From: a bacterium
Lineage (GTDB): Bacteria; Bacillota; Bacilli; Lactobacillales; Streptococcaceae
Reading direction: 5' to 3'
Length of the DNA: 64,000 nt
NCBI GenBank assembly: GCA_905221085.1
Contig: CAJNBT010000001.1
Coordinates: 540,252 to 604,251 of the forward strand
The notes beneath the pieces were generated by a model, which saw only the letters and a list, made by a program, of their open reading frames with translations, did not search any database and was not told the origin of the DNA. The first letter of the stretch is position 1. Each line of letters begins with the position of its first letter. Below are positions 16,580 through 27,958 of the stretch, piece after piece. Position numbers and translations under genes: made by a program.

Positions 16580-18481
16580 TTAATCACGAGAATTTTCGTG
16601 GTTGCCTTCACTACTTGATTGAGTAGGAGCAGGTGCATTCCCTCGTTGATTTCCTTGTTGGTTCCCCTGATTTGGTGTCGTAGTAGAACCTTGGTTTCCA
16701 CGTTGGACTGGTGCTGATGATGACGTTGACGGCGGTGTTTTTGGTTTGTAGATTGAAATCTTGACACGCGTCTTAGTCAAATCAACCTTTTCACCCGCTT
16801 TTGGACTCTGTTCAACGACTGTACCTTCAGCAGTTCCATCAGGAGCTGTCGACACTTCTACAACTTCAATATTGGCTTCTTTAATACCGACAATTTGAAC
16901 GAGATTATTTTTAGTAAATTCAAGACTAGATCCTGTGTAACTTGGCATGGCAACGCTAGTTACTTTCTTAGCAACGGTTAAGGTAATCGTTGAGGCCTTG
17001 CTCAAATCATAGGTTGTTCCGGCAGCTGGACTCTGTCTAAGAACAGTTCCTGCTTCGCTCTCACTTGATTCTTCTTCCTCAATCTTGATGAGATTTTCAG
17101 GAACCTTATTCTGCTTGAGTTCTGCGATAACATCTGTAGATTTACGGCCTATATAATTGCTAATTTGGAAAGATTGCTTGCCTGATGAGACAACCAAATT
17201 GATTTTCGTTCCTTCTTTTCGACCAGTTCCAGCGTCAGGATCTGTACGGATAATCCGCCCTTCTTCCACCTTTTCACTAGCCTCTGATTTCTCCTCGCCA
17301 ATCTCAAAATTGGCTTTCTTGAGCGTTTCCTTGGCTTCCGCAACTGTCTGACCTGCCACATCTGGAATGGCAATGGTTGCAGGAGTTCTGGATAGTATCC
17401 AAATCAGAGAGGCTGCCACCAATACAATGCTGGCCAACAAAATCATATAGCGAACTCTAAATTTCCGTTTCTTAACAGGCTTGGTCGCGTAATTGTCTTC
17501 CAAAACCTGCTGACTAGGTTTCGCAGCCTGTGGCTTCTGACTTTGTGTTTGCACCTTAGGAATCGAGGTCAAGGTACTCTGGGATACCTTTGGTAGTGTC
17601 TTGGTGTCCGCCTTAGTAGTATCATTAAATACCAGTTTAGGCTCATTGCGACGATTGTAAGACAAGCTACTAGACAAGTCCACATACATCTCTGCAACTG
17701 ACTGATAACGATCTGTCAATTTCTTGGCAGTTGCCTTAATAACAACATTCTCCAAAGCCTGAGGTACAGATGGATTCTCATCAATAACTGACGGCAGTGG
17801 TTTCTGGAAATGCTGAAGGGCGATGGTCACCGCACTATCCCCGTCATAAGGGATATGGCCTGTCAGCATCTCATAGAAAATAATCCCCATGGCATAGATA
17901 TCACTCTGTACAGTCGCCTTAGAACCACGCGCCTGCTCCGGTGACAAGTAATGAACCGAACCTAGCATAGAGTTAGTCTGGGTCAGGCTCGTCTCAGCAA
18001 AGGCTACCGCAATCCCAAAGTCTGTGACCTTGGCAGTCCCATCTGGTGTCAAGAGGATATTTTGAGGTTTCAAGTCCCGGTGAACAATTCCTCTGGTATG
18101 GGCCAAACGCATGGCTAGGAGGATTTGTCCCATGATACGGACAGCTTCTTCATTAGAGAGAGGATAGTGTTCCTTGATATAGCGTTTGAGGTCTAGTCCA
18201 GCAACATACTCCATTGCAAGATACTGTTGACCGTCTTCCTCACCAATATCTGTAATCCGAACGATATGAGGATGGTCCAAATCCGCCATGGCTCTCGCTT
18301 CCCGCTGAAAACGCGCCACAGCAATCGGATCTGTCTGGTAATTGGTCCTCAGGACCTTCACTGCCACTTCTTCCCCGTCTAGAATCAAATCTTTGGCCAA
18401 GTAAACATCTGCCATGCCTCCTCGACCAATCTGTTTGATAATTCGATACCGCCCGGCAAAAATCTTGCCGATTTGGATCAT
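16580..18481 (-). CDS. stkP: Ser/Thr protein kinase StkP with three PASTA domains and a long polar tail
   Basis: StkP is the membrane kinase that couples peptidoglycan sensing to cell division. The 633-residue protein has a kinase domain (about 12-270) with glycine loop GRGGMADV, Lys42, HRDLKPQN (Asp136) and DFG. A juxtamembrane region (275-345) and one membrane span (346-363) follow. Outside the cell are three PASTA repeats, about 368-434, 437-505 and 508-578. Pneumococcal StkP, as I know it, has four PASTA repeats, about 659 residues and almost no tail. Here one repeat is missing and a Gln/Asn/Gly/Ser-rich tail (about 582-633) is added. The frame is continuous, so this is not a frameshift. 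It overlaps phpP by 4 bases. Confidence 0.95.
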   Translation of the reverse strand: MIQIGKIFAGRYRIIKQIGRGGMADVYLAKDLILDGEEVAVKVLRTNYQTDPIAVARFQREARAMADLDHPHIVRITDIGEEDGQQYLAMEYVAGLDLKRYIKEHYPLSNEEAVRIMGQILLAMRLAHTRGIVHRDLKPQNILLTPDGTAKVTDFGIAVAFAETSLTQTNSMLGSVHYLSPEQARGSKATVQSDIYAMGIIFYEMLTGHIPYDGDSAVTIALQHFQKPLPSVIDENPSVPQALENVVIKATAKKLTDRYQSVAEMYVDLSSSLSYNRRNEPKLVFNDTTKADTKTLPKVSQSTLTSIPKVQTQSQKPQAAKPSQQVLEDNYATKPVKKRKFRVRYMILLASIVLVAASLIWILSRTPATIAIPDVAGQTVAEAKETLKKANFEIGEEKSEASEKVEEGRIIRTDPDAGTGRKEGTKINLVVSSGKQSFQISNYIGRKSTDVIAELKQNKVPENLIKIEEEESSESEAGTVLRQSPAAGTTYDLSKASTITLTVAKKVTSVAMPSYTGSSLEFTKNNLVQIVGIKEANIEVVEVSTAPDGTAEGTVVEQSPKAGEKVDLTKTRVKISIYKPKTPPSTSSSAPVQRGNQGSTTTPNQGNQQGNQRGNAPAPTQSSSEGNHENSRD

Positions 18482-19218
18482 TTTGCATCCTCCTCGTTCA
18501 TAGAAACAAGGGCAACCGTAATGTTGTCTAAACCTCCTGCATTGTTAGCAAAACGCACAAGCGTCGCTGTTTTATCTGCCAAAGGAATATCACTGGTTAC
18601 AATATCACAAATCTCACTACCTGAAATCATGTTGGTCAAACCATCACTATTGAGCAAGAGATAGTCTCCTGGCTCAAGGGTAATCATTCCAAAATCAGGT
18701 TGAACTTCATCTTTTTGACCGATAGATTGAGTAATAATATTTTTCTGTGGATGACTGGCTGCTTCTTCTGGCGTCAATTGACCAGCCTTGAGCAATTCAT
18801 TGACCAAAGAATGGTCGCTCGTCAACTGGTGGTATTCTTCTCCACGAATCAAACCGATACGAGAATCTCCAATATGAGCATAGATAGCCTGATTACCAAT
18901 AATAGCAACAGCTTCTAAAGTTGTTCCCATTCCTTTATAGGCATCATCTTGTCCAAGTTGATGAATCTTTTGATTTTCAATTTCGAGGTAATGGGCGAAC
19001 CATTCACGTACTTCATTGACTGTATCGATTTGGGTATCAACCCAAGCTATACCTAGGTCTGTTACCGCCATTTCACTAGCAATATTCCCTGCGCGATGAC
19101 CTCCCATCCCATCAGCTAAAATAATCATAGTACGTCCAGCTCTATTGACATAGTGGTTGACATAGTCTTGGTTATTTGTTCGTTTCTGACCAACATCTGT
19201 TAATAATGAAATTTCCAT
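18478..19218 (-). CDS. phpP: PP2C-type protein phosphatase PhpP
   Basis: PhpP removes phosphate from StkP and its substrates. The 246-residue protein has PPM/PP2C metal-binding motifs: [12 protein letters not shown] near the start, [12 protein letters not shown] (about 33-44), [11 protein letters not shown] and, near the end, DNITVALV. Its stop overlaps the stkP start by 4 bases, the usual phosphatase-kinase pair. It is read with rsmB and fmt upstream. Two manganese or magnesium ions are expected at the Asp residues of the DGMGGH and DN motifs. Confidence 0.95.
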   Translation of the reverse strand: MEISLLTDVGQKRTNNQDYVNHYVNRAGRTMIILADGMGGHRAGNIASEMAVTDLGIAWVDTQIDTVNEVREWFAHYLEIENQKIHQLGQDDAYKGMGTTLEAVAIIGNQAIYAHIGDSRIGLIRGEEYHQLTSDHSLVNELLKAGQLTPEEAASHPQKNIITQSIGQKDEVQPDFGMITLEPGDYLLLNSDGLTNMISGSEICDIVTSDIPLADKTATLVRFANNAGGLDNITVALVSMNEEDAK

Positions 19219-19232
19219 GTGTCAGTTCCTTC

Positions 19233-20546
19233 CTAATCCGATATCTTACGAAATTGACTGATGAAGAATCCATCACTTCCATACAATTCAGGTGTAATGA
19301 GGATACAGCCGTCTTTCATGATATCCTTACATTCATGTTCTAGTTTTACCTGCTCGAACTCAGGATGACTTTCTAAAAATGCCTCAACGACTTGAAAATT
19401 CTCCTCTGAGACAATAGTACAGGTACTATAAGTTATTATACCACCTTTGCCTAGTGTTTGACAAACACTACCTAATATTTCTAGCTGAATTTCCTGTAAG
19501 GACGCGAAATCTGCCGTTTCTTTATTGTATTTGATGTCTGGTTTTCGACGCAGAAGACCAATTCCTGAGCAGGGAGCATCCACCAAAATCTTATCAAATG
19601 AATTCTGCCCAAAAAACTCATGCACCTTTCTGGCATCCAATTTTTGCGTTTGAACCCGATCTGCAACTCCTAAACGTTGGGCATTTTCTTGGATTAAGTC
19701 CAACTTGTGATCGTACAAGTCTAGAGCAGTTACCTGACCTGTCGTGAGATAAGAGGCTATATGGGCTGTTTTCCCACCTGGTGCCGCACAGGCATCTAGA
19801 ACCTGCTCATCACCTTTTAAATCAAGCGTAGGAGCAACAAGCTGACTGGACTCGTCTTGGATGGTAATTGCTCCATCCGCAAACAAATCATGGCCTGCAA
19901 AATGCCCTTGCTCCTTCACAAGACCAGAGGGAGACAAGGATGAATCACTAGCCTCCAACAAGGTTTGGATTTCTGCTTTTCGGTTTAAATCAGTCACTCG
20001 GATGCTAGCCTTGTTTCGCACCAAAAGACTTTCAAAAATAGCTTGTGCTCGCTCTTCACCATATTCTTCCTTGAGTTTGGAAACTAGCCAAACTGGGAGA
20101 GAATAGGCAATGGAATCACGCTTGTTTTTTCGCTTGATGCTAGCAATATCTGGCCAGCCTTCACGCAGAATACGACGAAGGACAGCGTTGACTAATTTTT
20201 CACTGCCTTTTTTACGGACTTTGGCCAATTCTACTGCTTCATTGACCACAGCATGGTCTGGAATTTTATCCAAATAGCAGAGTTGGTAGGCACTCATGAG
20301 GAGAAGGACGTAGAGCCAACTGTCTAACCGGTCTCTGTCTTCGATAAAGTGGGATAGGTACCATTCCAGAGTCAGTTTACGGGCTACCGTTCCATAGACC
20401 AGCTCGGTCACCAAGCCCTTGTCTGCTGCCGAGAGTTGACTCCCCTTGAGATGCTTATTTAAGGCGATATTTGAGTATGCTTGATTGATAAAGACATCTT
20501 CTAATACCGCTAGGGCTAAACTTCTAGCCGTTTCTACTTTAGTCAC
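19233..20546 (-). CDS. rsmB: 16S rRNA m5C967 methyltransferase RsmB (Sun)
   Basis: RsmB methylates cytosine 967 of 16S rRNA using S-adenosylmethionine. The N-terminal third is a NusB-like RNA-binding domain (about 5-135). The C-terminal domain has the SAM site [14 protein letters not shown] and the two catalytic cysteines of m5C enzymes in DAPCSG and YSTCTI. The start is ambiguous: GTG at 20546 is 9 bases after AGGAG, and TTG at 20549 is 6 bases after it. The gene overlaps the end of fmt, so translation is coupled. It belongs to the gmk-to-stkP gene run. Confidence 0.93.
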   Translation of the reverse strand: MTKVETARSLALAVLEDVFINQAYSNIALNKHLKGSQLSAADKGLVTELVYGTVARKLTLEWYLSHFIEDRDRLDSWLYVLLLMSAYQLCYLDKIPDHAVVNEAVELAKVRKKGSEKLVNAVLRRILREGWPDIASIKRKNKRDSIAYSLPVWLVSKLKEEYGEERAQAIFESLLVRNKASIRVTDLNRKAEIQTLLEASDSSLSPSGLVKEQGHFAGHDLFADGAITIQDESSQLVAPTLDLKGDEQVLDACAAPGGKTAHIASYLTTGQVTALDLYDHKLDLIQENAQRLGVADRVQTQKLDARKVHEFFGQNSFDKILVDAPCSGIGLLRRKPDIKYNKETADFASLQEIQLEILGSVCQTLGKGGIITYSTCTIVSEENFQVVEAFLESHPEFEQVKLEHECKDIMKDGCILITPELYGSDGFFISQFRKISD

Positions 20547-21474
20547 CAAATCGTTCTCCTACAGTCAATGTACGTCCAACTCCGTTGAGGAAGGAAGCAA
20601 TGTCCATCTTAGGTTTACCAGCTGGCTGCACTTGTTTGAGGGATAGAGCCCCTTCTGCCGTTGCGACAATCAATTCTTTCTTGCCGATAGAGAGAATTTC
20701 ACCTGGATTTCCCTGACCTTCTACAGCTAGAGCTTCATAAATCTTAAAGCGGTCTCCCTTAAGGAAAGTATGGGCAACAGGCCAGGGGTTCATCCCACGG
20801 ATCTGGTTAAAGAGTTGACGATTGCTTTTAGTCCAATCTAGTTTTTCTTCTTCTGGCTTGATATTTGGCGAGAAAGTAACCTGACTTGGATCCTGTGGTT
20901 CAGGTTTGATATCACCAGCAATGTAGGCAGGCAAAGTATCCAAAAGCAAATCACGACCAACTAGCGCCAATTTTTCAAACAAGGTGCCAACATTGTCCTC
21001 ATCTGTGATAGGAATACTGCGACGAGAAATCATATCCCCTGCATCCATTTCCTTAACCATTTCCATAATGGTCACACCAGCTTCCTCATCACCTTGAATC
21101 AAGGCATAATGGATAGGCGCACCACCACGGTGTTTAGGAAGAAGAGAGGCATGAACGTTGACCGCAAAATCCATGCTATCAAGGAGTTTACTTGGAAGAA
21201 ACTGCCCAAATGCAGCAGTCACAATTCCATCTGCTCCTAGCTTCATAAGATCTTCCATCTCTGGACTTCCAGATAGTTTTTCAGGTTGGTAGATAGGAAG
21301 TCCTGCCTCTTTGGCAGCCTGCTTGACTGGGGTTTCTTGAATAACTTTTTTACGACCAACAGCACGGTCTGGCTGGGTCACAACGGCTAGAATTTCGTAA
21401 CGCTCATCTGTCAAAAGTCCTTTTAAAACTGTTGCTGAAAAGTCGGGTGTCCCCATAAAGATTAATTTTGTCAT
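20539..21474 (-). CDS. fmt: Methionyl-tRNA formyltransferase
   Basis: Fmt formylates initiator Met-tRNA using 10-formyltetrahydrofolate. The 311-residue protein starts with FMGTPDFS (fold motif). It carries the catalytic Asn/His/Asp arrangement in [20 protein letters not shown] with [15 protein letters not shown], and has the C-terminal OB-like tRNA-binding domain from about 205. It lies 12 bases after priA and overlaps rsmB. Confidence 0.95.
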   Translation of the reverse strand: MTKLIFMGTPDFSATVLKGLLTDERYEILAVVTQPDRAVGRKKVIQETPVKQAAKEAGLPIYQPEKLSGSPEMEDLMKLGADGIVTAAFGQFLPSKLLDSMDFAVNVHASLLPKHRGGAPIHYALIQGDEEAGVTIMEMVKEMDAGDMISRRSIPITDEDNVGTLFEKLALVGRDLLLDTLPAYIAGDIKPEPQDPSQVTFSPNIKPEEEKLDWTKSNRQLFNQIRGMNPWPVAHTFLKGDRFKIYEALAVEGQGNPGEILSIGKKELIVATAEGALSLKQVQPAGKPKMDIASFLNGVGRTLTVGERFGD

Positions 21475-21486
21475 ATCTTCTCCTTC

Positions 21487-23883
21487 TTATAAAAATTGCT
21501 GTGGCTCATGATCAATGCTGAGACGGAGCTCACTATTTTCTCGTTCTTGAGTCAGGGCCAGAACCTGATTTAGAGTCGGCCCAAGCTCATCTTCTAAACG
21601 GTATTTAATTAAAATCTGGTAATGATAGAGGTTGTGGGTACGGGCGATGGGTTTGGGAGTCGGCCCAAGGATGTTACTGGTCTCTGACAAACCTGACCGC
21701 AAAATATTCATCACTTCATAGGCACGTTTGACAACCTCCTCTTCTTTCTTATGAGAAAGGGTAATGCCAATCGTAAAATAGTAAGGTGGATAACCAAGTT
21801 GTCGTCTGATTCCCATTTCATAGGCATAAAAGCCTTCGTAGTCCTGATCCTTAGCAAATCTTATAGCATAATGCTGCGGATTGTAGGACTGAATCAAAAC
21901 CTGACCAGCTTTTTCAGCACGGCCTGCACGGCCTGCCACCTGAGTCAAGAGCTGGAAGGTTCTCTCAGAAGAACGGAAATCAGGCAGATTCAAGGCTGTA
22001 TCCGCATTGAGCACTCCGACTAGGGTCACATTTGGAAAATCCAATCCCTTAGCAATCATCTGAGTTCCTAGTAAAATATCTGCTTCCCCTCGACCAAACT
22101 GGTCAAGTAGAGCTTGGTGACTACCTTTCTTACGAGTTGTATCCACATCCATGCGCAGAATGCGAGCCTGGGGAAAGAGTTCTGCCAGCTCGTCATAAGC
22201 CTTCTGAGTTCCTGTCCCATAGTAACGAATACTGCGACTCTTACAGTTAGGACAGAGCTGAGGAATGTCTTTCGAAAAACCACAATAATGGCAGTTCATG
22301 GTCTTGGTATCCATGTGCAAGGTCAAGGAAATATCACAGTTGGGACAAGTATCCACCGTTCCACACTCCCGACACATGACAAAGCTAGAATAACCACGAC
22401 GATTGAGCATGAGAACCACCTGTTCTTTTTTAGCCAGACGATCCTGAATGGCTTCTAGCAAAGGTGGAGTAAAGTTTGACGTCTCGTTTTGTCCGATATA
22501 GTCCCTAAAATCAATCACTTGAACCTCAGGGATCCTAGCTAAAGGATTGGCACGTTGGGTTAGACGTAAATGTTGATAAACACCTTTTCCAGCCCTCGCA
22601 CGGCTTTCTAAGCTCGGTGTCGCGGACCCGAGGACCAGAGCCGCTTGATTATACTGGGCCCGTAAAATAGCCACCTCTCTGGCATGGTAACGGGGATTGC
22701 TATCCTGCTTATAAGTCGCTTCATGCTCCTCATCGATAATCATGACACCTAGATTTTTCAGCGGAGCAAAGATGGCAGATCTGGCACCAACAACAACTTG
22801 AGCATCGCCACGTTCCACTTTGCGCCATTCATCATACTTTTCACCATTGGACAGACCTGAGTGGAGAATAGCCACTTTCTCACCAAAGCGAGCAATAAAG
22901 CGCTCCGTCATCTGTGGAGTCAGGGAAATCTCAGGTACCAGTAAAATAGCTGTCTTACCCTTGTCCAAAGCCCCTTGGATAATCTGCAAGTAAACCTCAG
23001 TCTTCCCACTTCCTGTAATCCCTTGAAGGAGGAAGGGAGGTTGATGACTGCCAATCGCACTCACAACCGCATCACGCGCCTGCCTTTGCTCTGGATTCAA
23101 CTCCAAAGGCTGACTTACTTCAATGCCTTCAAAATAAGCATCCGAGCGTTGCACTTCCTTTTGGACTATGGTCACAGCACCTTGTTCCACAAAAAAGTTG
23201 ACTTGCTCCCGCGAGTAGGACTCTAACAAGCTAGCCAAGGTATCACTCTCAGGATGAGACAGCAAATAGGCTCTCAGTTCTAATTTTTTCTTGGCGCGTG
23301 TAGAAATCTCTACACCTTCTAATTGAGCAAGATGAACCTCATACCAGGACTGGGTCTTGACCTTCTTTTGATCGACCGCCTGATATTCCAGACCAAGCAG
23401 ACCTTTTCTAGTCAAACGCATCATTTCGGCTTGCTTCGCGATGTCTAGTGAAGAAAAGGCAAGCGAATCTTCTGAACCAAACAGACGCTCTCGGTCTTCC
23501 TGACTCAAACCTTCCAGAGGATAGAGAATCTTGTCATAGCTGGAGTTCAGAAATCCCGGTAACATAGCCTTGAGGATGGAGATTTTATAGGAGAAGACGG
23601 ACTTACGTAATTCCTCAGCCAGCCAGAGTTGTTCTTGTGTGAGAACAGGAGAAAAGTCCAGAACCTCGACAATATCTTTTAAATCTTGCTCCATCTCTTC
23701 TTCATCCGATTGGGACTCCAAACCAAGAACAATCCCTTGAATCAGACGATTTCCCTTACCAAAGGGCACATGAACCCTCATCCCAACTTCCAACATTCCT
23801 TCAAACTCATCAGGAATCCTGTAACTATAGGGCTGGTCTGTCTGCATTAAGGGCACATCTACTATAATCTTGGCTATAGCCAT
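21487..23883 (-). CDS. priA: Primosomal replication restart helicase PriA
   Basis: PriA reloads the replicative helicase at stalled forks. The 798-residue protein has an N-terminal 3'-OH-binding domain (about 1-110) and a superfamily 2 helicase with Walker A GITGSGKTEV (about 287) and DEEH in IIDEEHEATYK. A zinc-binding insertion of eight cysteines runs from CRECGTVDTCPNC to CHYCG and CPNC (about 508-550), and a C-terminal domain follows. The start ATG follows AAGGAGGAGG. It lies between rpoZ and fmt in the same run. Confidence 0.95.
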   Translation of the reverse strand: MAIAKIIVDVPLMQTDQPYSYRIPDEFEGMLEVGMRVHVPFGKGNRLIQGIVLGLESQSDEEEMEQDLKDIVEVLDFSPVLTQEQLWLAEELRKSVFSYKISILKAMLPGFLNSSYDKILYPLEGLSQEDRERLFGSEDSLAFSSLDIAKQAEMMRLTRKGLLGLEYQAVDQKKVKTQSWYEVHLAQLEGVEISTRAKKKLELRAYLLSHPESDTLASLLESYSREQVNFFVEQGAVTIVQKEVQRSDAYFEGIEVSQPLELNPEQRQARDAVVSAIGSHQPPFLLQGITGSGKTEVYLQIIQGALDKGKTAILLVPEISLTPQMTERFIARFGEKVAILHSGLSNGEKYDEWRKVERGDAQVVVGARSAIFAPLKNLGVMIIDEEHEATYKQDSNPRYHAREVAILRAQYNQAALVLGSATPSLESRARAGKGVYQHLRLTQRANPLARIPEVQVIDFRDYIGQNETSNFTPPLLEAIQDRLAKKEQVVLMLNRRGYSSFVMCRECGTVDTCPNCDISLTLHMDTKTMNCHYCGFSKDIPQLCPNCKSRSIRYYGTGTQKAYDELAELFPQARILRMDVDTTRKKGSHQALLDQFGRGEADILLGTQMIAKGLDFPNVTLVGVLNADTALNLPDFRSSERTFQLLTQVAGRAGRAEKAGQVLIQSYNPQHYAIRFAKDQDYEGFYAYEMGIRRQLGYPPYYFTIGITLSHKKEEEVVKRAYEVMNILRSGLSETSNILGPTPKPIARTHNLYHYQILIKYRLEDELGPTLNQVLALTQERENSELRLSIDHEPQQFL

Positions 23884-23921
23884 CTTCTCACCTCCTCCTT
23901 GTCAGTATATTCTTGCAATAG

Positions 23922-23950
23922 AAAAAATAAGATTGAGTCCCCCCAACCTT
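23922..23950 (-). terminator. Weak hairpin between rpoZ and priA
   Basis: On the minus strand AAGGTTG and CAATCTT pair (one G-U) around a G-rich loop and are followed by ATTTTTT. It overlaps the rpoZ stop codon. It may attenuate rather than end transcription into priA. Confidence 0.4.
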
Positions 23951-24263
23951 AAATTTTTTCACCATCTTCTTTTTCTTTAGCGATTTGCTCTTTGATTTTC
24001 TTTTCTTCTTCTTCTTTGCGGCGTTTTTCTTCTTCGATACGGCGACGCACTGCTTCACGTTTTCCTTCTGGATCTGGGTGAATTGTAACGTTTCCTGATT
24101 CGATTTCTTCTAAAGCGCGAAGAGTTGATTTTTCAGACTTGAAACCTTGAGTTGCTGGCGCACCTGCTTCCAATTCGTGGGCACGTTTTGCTTCCAAGAT
24201 TACGAGTGAATATTTTGAAGGAACCTTGTCTAGCAAGGTATCAATAGAGGGTTTTAACATCAT
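23949..24263 (-). CDS. rpoZ: RNA polymerase omega subunit
   Basis: Omega helps assemble the beta-prime subunit. The 104-residue protein has the conserved core [20 protein letters not shown] and [10 protein letters not shown] in the first 35 residues. It also has a highly charged helical tail (about 75-104, Glu/Lys/Arg-rich) of the kind seen in streptococcal omega. A second ATG one codon later could be the true start. It lies 24 bases after gmk, the usual gmk-rpoZ pairing of Firmicutes. Confidence 0.93.
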
Positions 24264-24287
24264 TTGCTTGTACCTATTTTCTAAATT

Positions 24288-24929
<642 letters not shown>

Positions 24930-25012
24930 TCAGTCTGTAAAAATAAGATTTCCCTTCAGATAGTAGCATTTAGTGCAAACTATCCTTCTACAGTCTTTCT
25001 ATCTAGTGTAAC

Positions 25013-25038
25013 AAAAAAGCAGTAATTTTTCAACTGCT
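25013..25038 (-). terminator. Terminator downstream of rny
   Basis: AGCAGT (25018-25023) pairs with ACTGCT (25033-25038) around an A/T-rich loop, and on the minus strand the stem is followed by TTTTTTG. It lies 10 bases after the rny stop. Confidence 0.65.
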
Positions 25039-25047
25039 CTTTCTTAT

Positions 25048-26661
25048 TTATTTAGCATAATCTACTGCACGAAGCTCGCGAATCACGGTTACCTTGATAT
25101 TTCCTGGGTAATCTAGATTGTTTTCAATTTTCTCACGAACTTTATGAGCCAAGATTGTGACTTTGTCGTCCTTGATTTGTCCTGGATTAACCATGATGCG
25201 GATTTCACGTCCCGCTTGAAGGGCAAAGCTAGTTTGCACTCCTTCAAAGCCGTTAGCAATTTCTTCCAAATCATGAAGACGCTTGATGTAGCTTTCAAGA
25301 GACTCACTACGAGCACCCGGACGTGCCGCGCTCAAGGCATCTGCTGCAGCAACGATAACTGCAATGACGCTCTCAGCTTCGACATCACCGTGGTGGCTAG
25401 CAATCGTATTAACCACAACTGGATGTTCCTTGTACTTACGGGCCAATTCCATACCGATTTCAACGTGGCTTCCTTCAACCTCGCGGTCAATGGCTTTCCC
25501 GATATCGTGAAGGAATCCAGCACGACGGGCAAGAGCCGCATTTTCACCCAGTTCGCTGGCCATAATACCAGCCAGCTTAGCAACTTCAATCGAATGACGT
25601 AAGACATTTTGTCCATATGAAGTACGGAACTGCAAGCGACCCATGATTTTCATCAAGTCTGGATGAAGGTTTGGCGCACCAATCTCATAGGCTGCTGCCT
25701 CACCGTATTCACGGATCTTATTGTCAATCTCTTGACGGTTTTTCTCAACCAACTCTTCGATACGAGCTGGGTGGATACGACCATCTTTGAGCAACATTTC
25801 CATAGTCATACGGGCAATCTCACGACGAATCGGGTCAAAACCTGACAAGGTCACCACTTCTGGTGTATCGTCGATAATCACATCGACCCCTGTCAAACTT
25901 TCAAAGGTACGAATGTTACGACCTTCACGACCAATAATGCGTCCCTTCATAGTATCGTCTGGCAGATGAACTGTTGAGTTTGTTGACTCCGCCACATACT
26001 CACCAGCAATACGTTGCATAGCTTGAACCAGGATGTCCTTGGCCATTTTGTCAGAACGTTCCTTGACCTCTTGCTCAGCTTCACGAATGCGGCTGGCAAT
26101 CTCCTTGGTCAAGTTTTCCTCTGTCTGTGCCAAGATAATATCTCGTGCTTCTGCCTGAGACAGAGCACCAATACGCTCTAACTCTGCTTCTTTTTGTCTT
26201 TCGACTTCCTCTAATTGCTCTTCACGCGCATCAAGGTTTTTCGCTCTATCAGAAATACTTTGTTCTTTTTGTTCAAGTGTTTGTTCTTTACTCGTCAAAT
26301 TGTCGTCCTTACGATCAAGGCTAGCAGCTCTCTCTGTCAAACGACTTTCGATTTGTTTGAGTTCTTGACGTTCTGATTTAAATTCAGCGTCCACTTCTTC
26401 ACGGTATTTTCTGGCTTCTTCTTTGGCCTCCAATAGTGCTTCTTTTTTAAGAGACTTACTTTCACGTTTAGCTTCATTAACAAGTAAATCCGCTTCTCGC
26501 TCAGCTTGTCCACGTAAATTAGTTGCTTCTTGTTCAGCATTTAAAAGCATCAACTCCGCAGCTTCCTGAGATGATTTCATCTTAGCTGAGATGCTGACAT
26601 ATCCAATGACTAAACCAATGATGACGGCAAAAACAGCAATCGCAATCGACATGATTTCCAT
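25048..26661 (-). CDS. rny: Ribonuclease Y
   Basis: RNase Y is the membrane-anchored endonuclease that starts mRNA decay in many Firmicutes. The 537-residue protein has one N-terminal membrane segment (about 4-24) and a long charged coiled coil (about 30-210). A KH RNA-binding domain follows (about 225-290, with [16 protein letters not shown]), then an HD metal-dependent nuclease domain (about 350-445, with [12 protein letters not shown]). Length and order match the family. A promoter with good -35 and -10 boxes lies upstream. Confidence 0.95.
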   Translation of the reverse strand: MEIMSIAIAVFAVIIGLVIGYVSISAKMKSSQEAAELMLLNAEQEATNLRGQAEREADLLVNEAKRESKSLKKEALLEAKEEARKYREEVDAEFKSERQELKQIESRLTERAASLDRKDDNLTSKEQTLEQKEQSISDRAKNLDAREEQLEEVERQKEAELERIGALSQAEARDIILAQTEENLTKEIASRIREAEQEVKERSDKMAKDILVQAMQRIAGEYVAESTNSTVHLPDDTMKGRIIGREGRNIRTFESLTGVDVIIDDTPEVVTLSGFDPIRREIARMTMEMLLKDGRIHPARIEELVEKNRQEIDNKIREYGEAAAYEIGAPNLHPDLMKIMGRLQFRTSYGQNVLRHSIEVAKLAGIMASELGENAALARRAGFLHDIGKAIDREVEGSHVEIGMELARKYKEHPVVVNTIASHHGDVEAESVIAVIVAAADALSAARPGARSESLESYIKRLHDLEEIANGFEGVQTSFALQAGREIRIMVNPGQIKDDKVTILAHKVREKIENNLDYPGNIKVTVIRELRAVDYAK

Positions 26662-26709
26662 GTTTTTACCTCATTTTATTGTTATTCCGAATGACATACA
26701 TTCTTTTAC

Positions 26710-26738
26710 ATTCTACCATAAAAAAGTGATTTTCACAA
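26710..26738 (-). promoter_or_regulatory. rny promoter
   Basis: On the minus strand TTGTGA (26733-26738), a 17-base spacer and TAGAAT (26710-26715) form a promoter. TATGG precedes the -10, so it also carries the extended -10 element. It lies about 50 bases before the rny start. Confidence 0.65.
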
Positions 26739-26828
26739 ACCTAAAATAGAATATGTTTTGGGGAATTTGGAACACATTTGCTAAAATAAACTTGTTATTT
26801 AGAAATAGTAGTTTAGTAGAGACTTGAG

Positions 26829-26853
26829 AAAAAGCCTACCTTTCAGTAGACTT
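26829..26853 (-). terminator. Terminator at the end of tmcAL
   Basis: AAGCCTAC (26832-26839) pairs with GTAGACTT (26846-26853, one G-U) and is followed on the minus strand by TTTTT. The stem overlaps the tmcAL stop codon. Confidence 0.7.
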
Positions 26854-27949
26854 AGTTTGTTTCTATTCTAATCGGTACTCTTCCAAAATTCTGTTCTGCT
26901 ATACTTGGATTCCCCAGTTGGTAAATCTGATCTGCCTTTTGGGTCATATCATCCCAAGGTTCTTTGCCAATTCGGCTGACTAGATGGATCTGCCCTTTCA
27001 GAGACTTAAGGTGTTGTCTTCCTTTTTTAGTAAATCCAAGGACATGAATCCCTTCTGGCAAATCACTTTCTCTGGTCTGTACCAAGATATAGGTCAAGAG
27101 TCGTCGTATACGCGCCTTGGTGTAACGTTTGGTGGCAACCGCCTCAACCAAGTCTTCCATAGACTGTGCTGTTTTAATAGCTTCATTAATGCGCACAGCC
27201 ATTTCTTGATTGACCTGATAGATGGCGATTAGGTCGGGATTTGATAAAATTTGATAGCGGAGTAAAGAAAAATAGTCGTCCCAACTCACCTTATTAGCCT
27301 GCTCAAAGAGGGAAACAGAAGGCATAAAGCGTTCTAAGAAATCTTGGTCTGACTGGTGCTGACGCAGAGCTGTTGCCGAAGCAAAGTCCACATCCTTATC
27401 CACAGAATGGTAACCAGCCCCCTGACGCTGAATCGGATGGAGTTTGATGTTGCGTCCCACAACTGCCTTAACATAGGCAAGAGCAAGAACATGATTGGGC
27501 GTATTGCCTGAAAAATCAAGACCTGCAAATTCCTTCCACATGGCCTGGGTTTTCTGTGGATAGGAAAGAGAATCAGGCAGATTTTCAACAAATTTCTCCA
27601 TCTCAGCACATTTCTCTGTGTATAAGTCAGCGATTTTCTGGTAATCCAGCACTTCCTCCGTTCCAAAGGCTAAGTTATCAATCCCTAACTGAGCTAAGAT
27701 ATCCACAGCTCCTTGACCAAAGAAATCTGCTGCCTGAACACTGACTAAAAAGGGCAATTCTACTACCAAGTCTGCGCCATTTTCCAGAGCCATCTGGGCT
27801 CGTGTCCACTTATCCACGATAGCAGGCTCTCCACGCTGCATGAAATTCCCAGACATAGCCACGATTTTCAGCCCCTCAACCTGTTCCAGCAGGTATTTAT
27901 GGCCATTGTGAAAAGGATTAAACTCCGCGATAATACCCGTTATGGTCAT
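26852..27949 (-). CDS. tmcAL: tRNA(Met) cytidine acetate ligase TmcAL (YlbM family)
   Basis: TmcAL makes N4-acetylcytidine at the wobble base of elongator tRNA-Met from acetate and ATP. The 365-residue protein has the nucleotidyltransferase motif [14 protein letters not shown] (residues 10-23, HxGH type), and [17 protein letters not shown] follows. The C-terminal half is helical. It is the last gene of the yqeG-to-methyltransferase gene run and starts 9 bases after the upstream methyltransferase. The assignment rests on strong family motifs. Confidence 0.9.
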   Translation of the reverse strand: MTITGIIAEFNPFHNGHKYLLEQVEGLKIVAMSGNFMQRGEPAIVDKWTRAQMALENGADLVVELPFLVSVQAADFFGQGAVDILAQLGIDNLAFGTEEVLDYQKIADLYTEKCAEMEKFVENLPDSLSYPQKTQAMWKEFAGLDFSGNTPNHVLALAYVKAVVGRNIKLHPIQRQGAGYHSVDKDVDFASATALRQHQSDQDFLERFMPSVSLFEQANKVSWDDYFSLLRYQILSNPDLIAIYQVNQEMAVRINEAIKTAQSMEDLVEAVATKRYTKARIRRLLTYILVQTRESDLPEGIHVLGFTKKGRQHLKSLKGQIHLVSRIGKEPWDDMTQKADQIYQLGNPSIAEQNFGRVPIRIETN

Positions 27950-27958
27950 GCTAATCTC

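Noticed and set aside
16580..18481. stkP as a frameshifted or broken kinase
   Set aside because: The frame is continuous, the kinase motifs are intact, and each remaining PASTA unit is complete.
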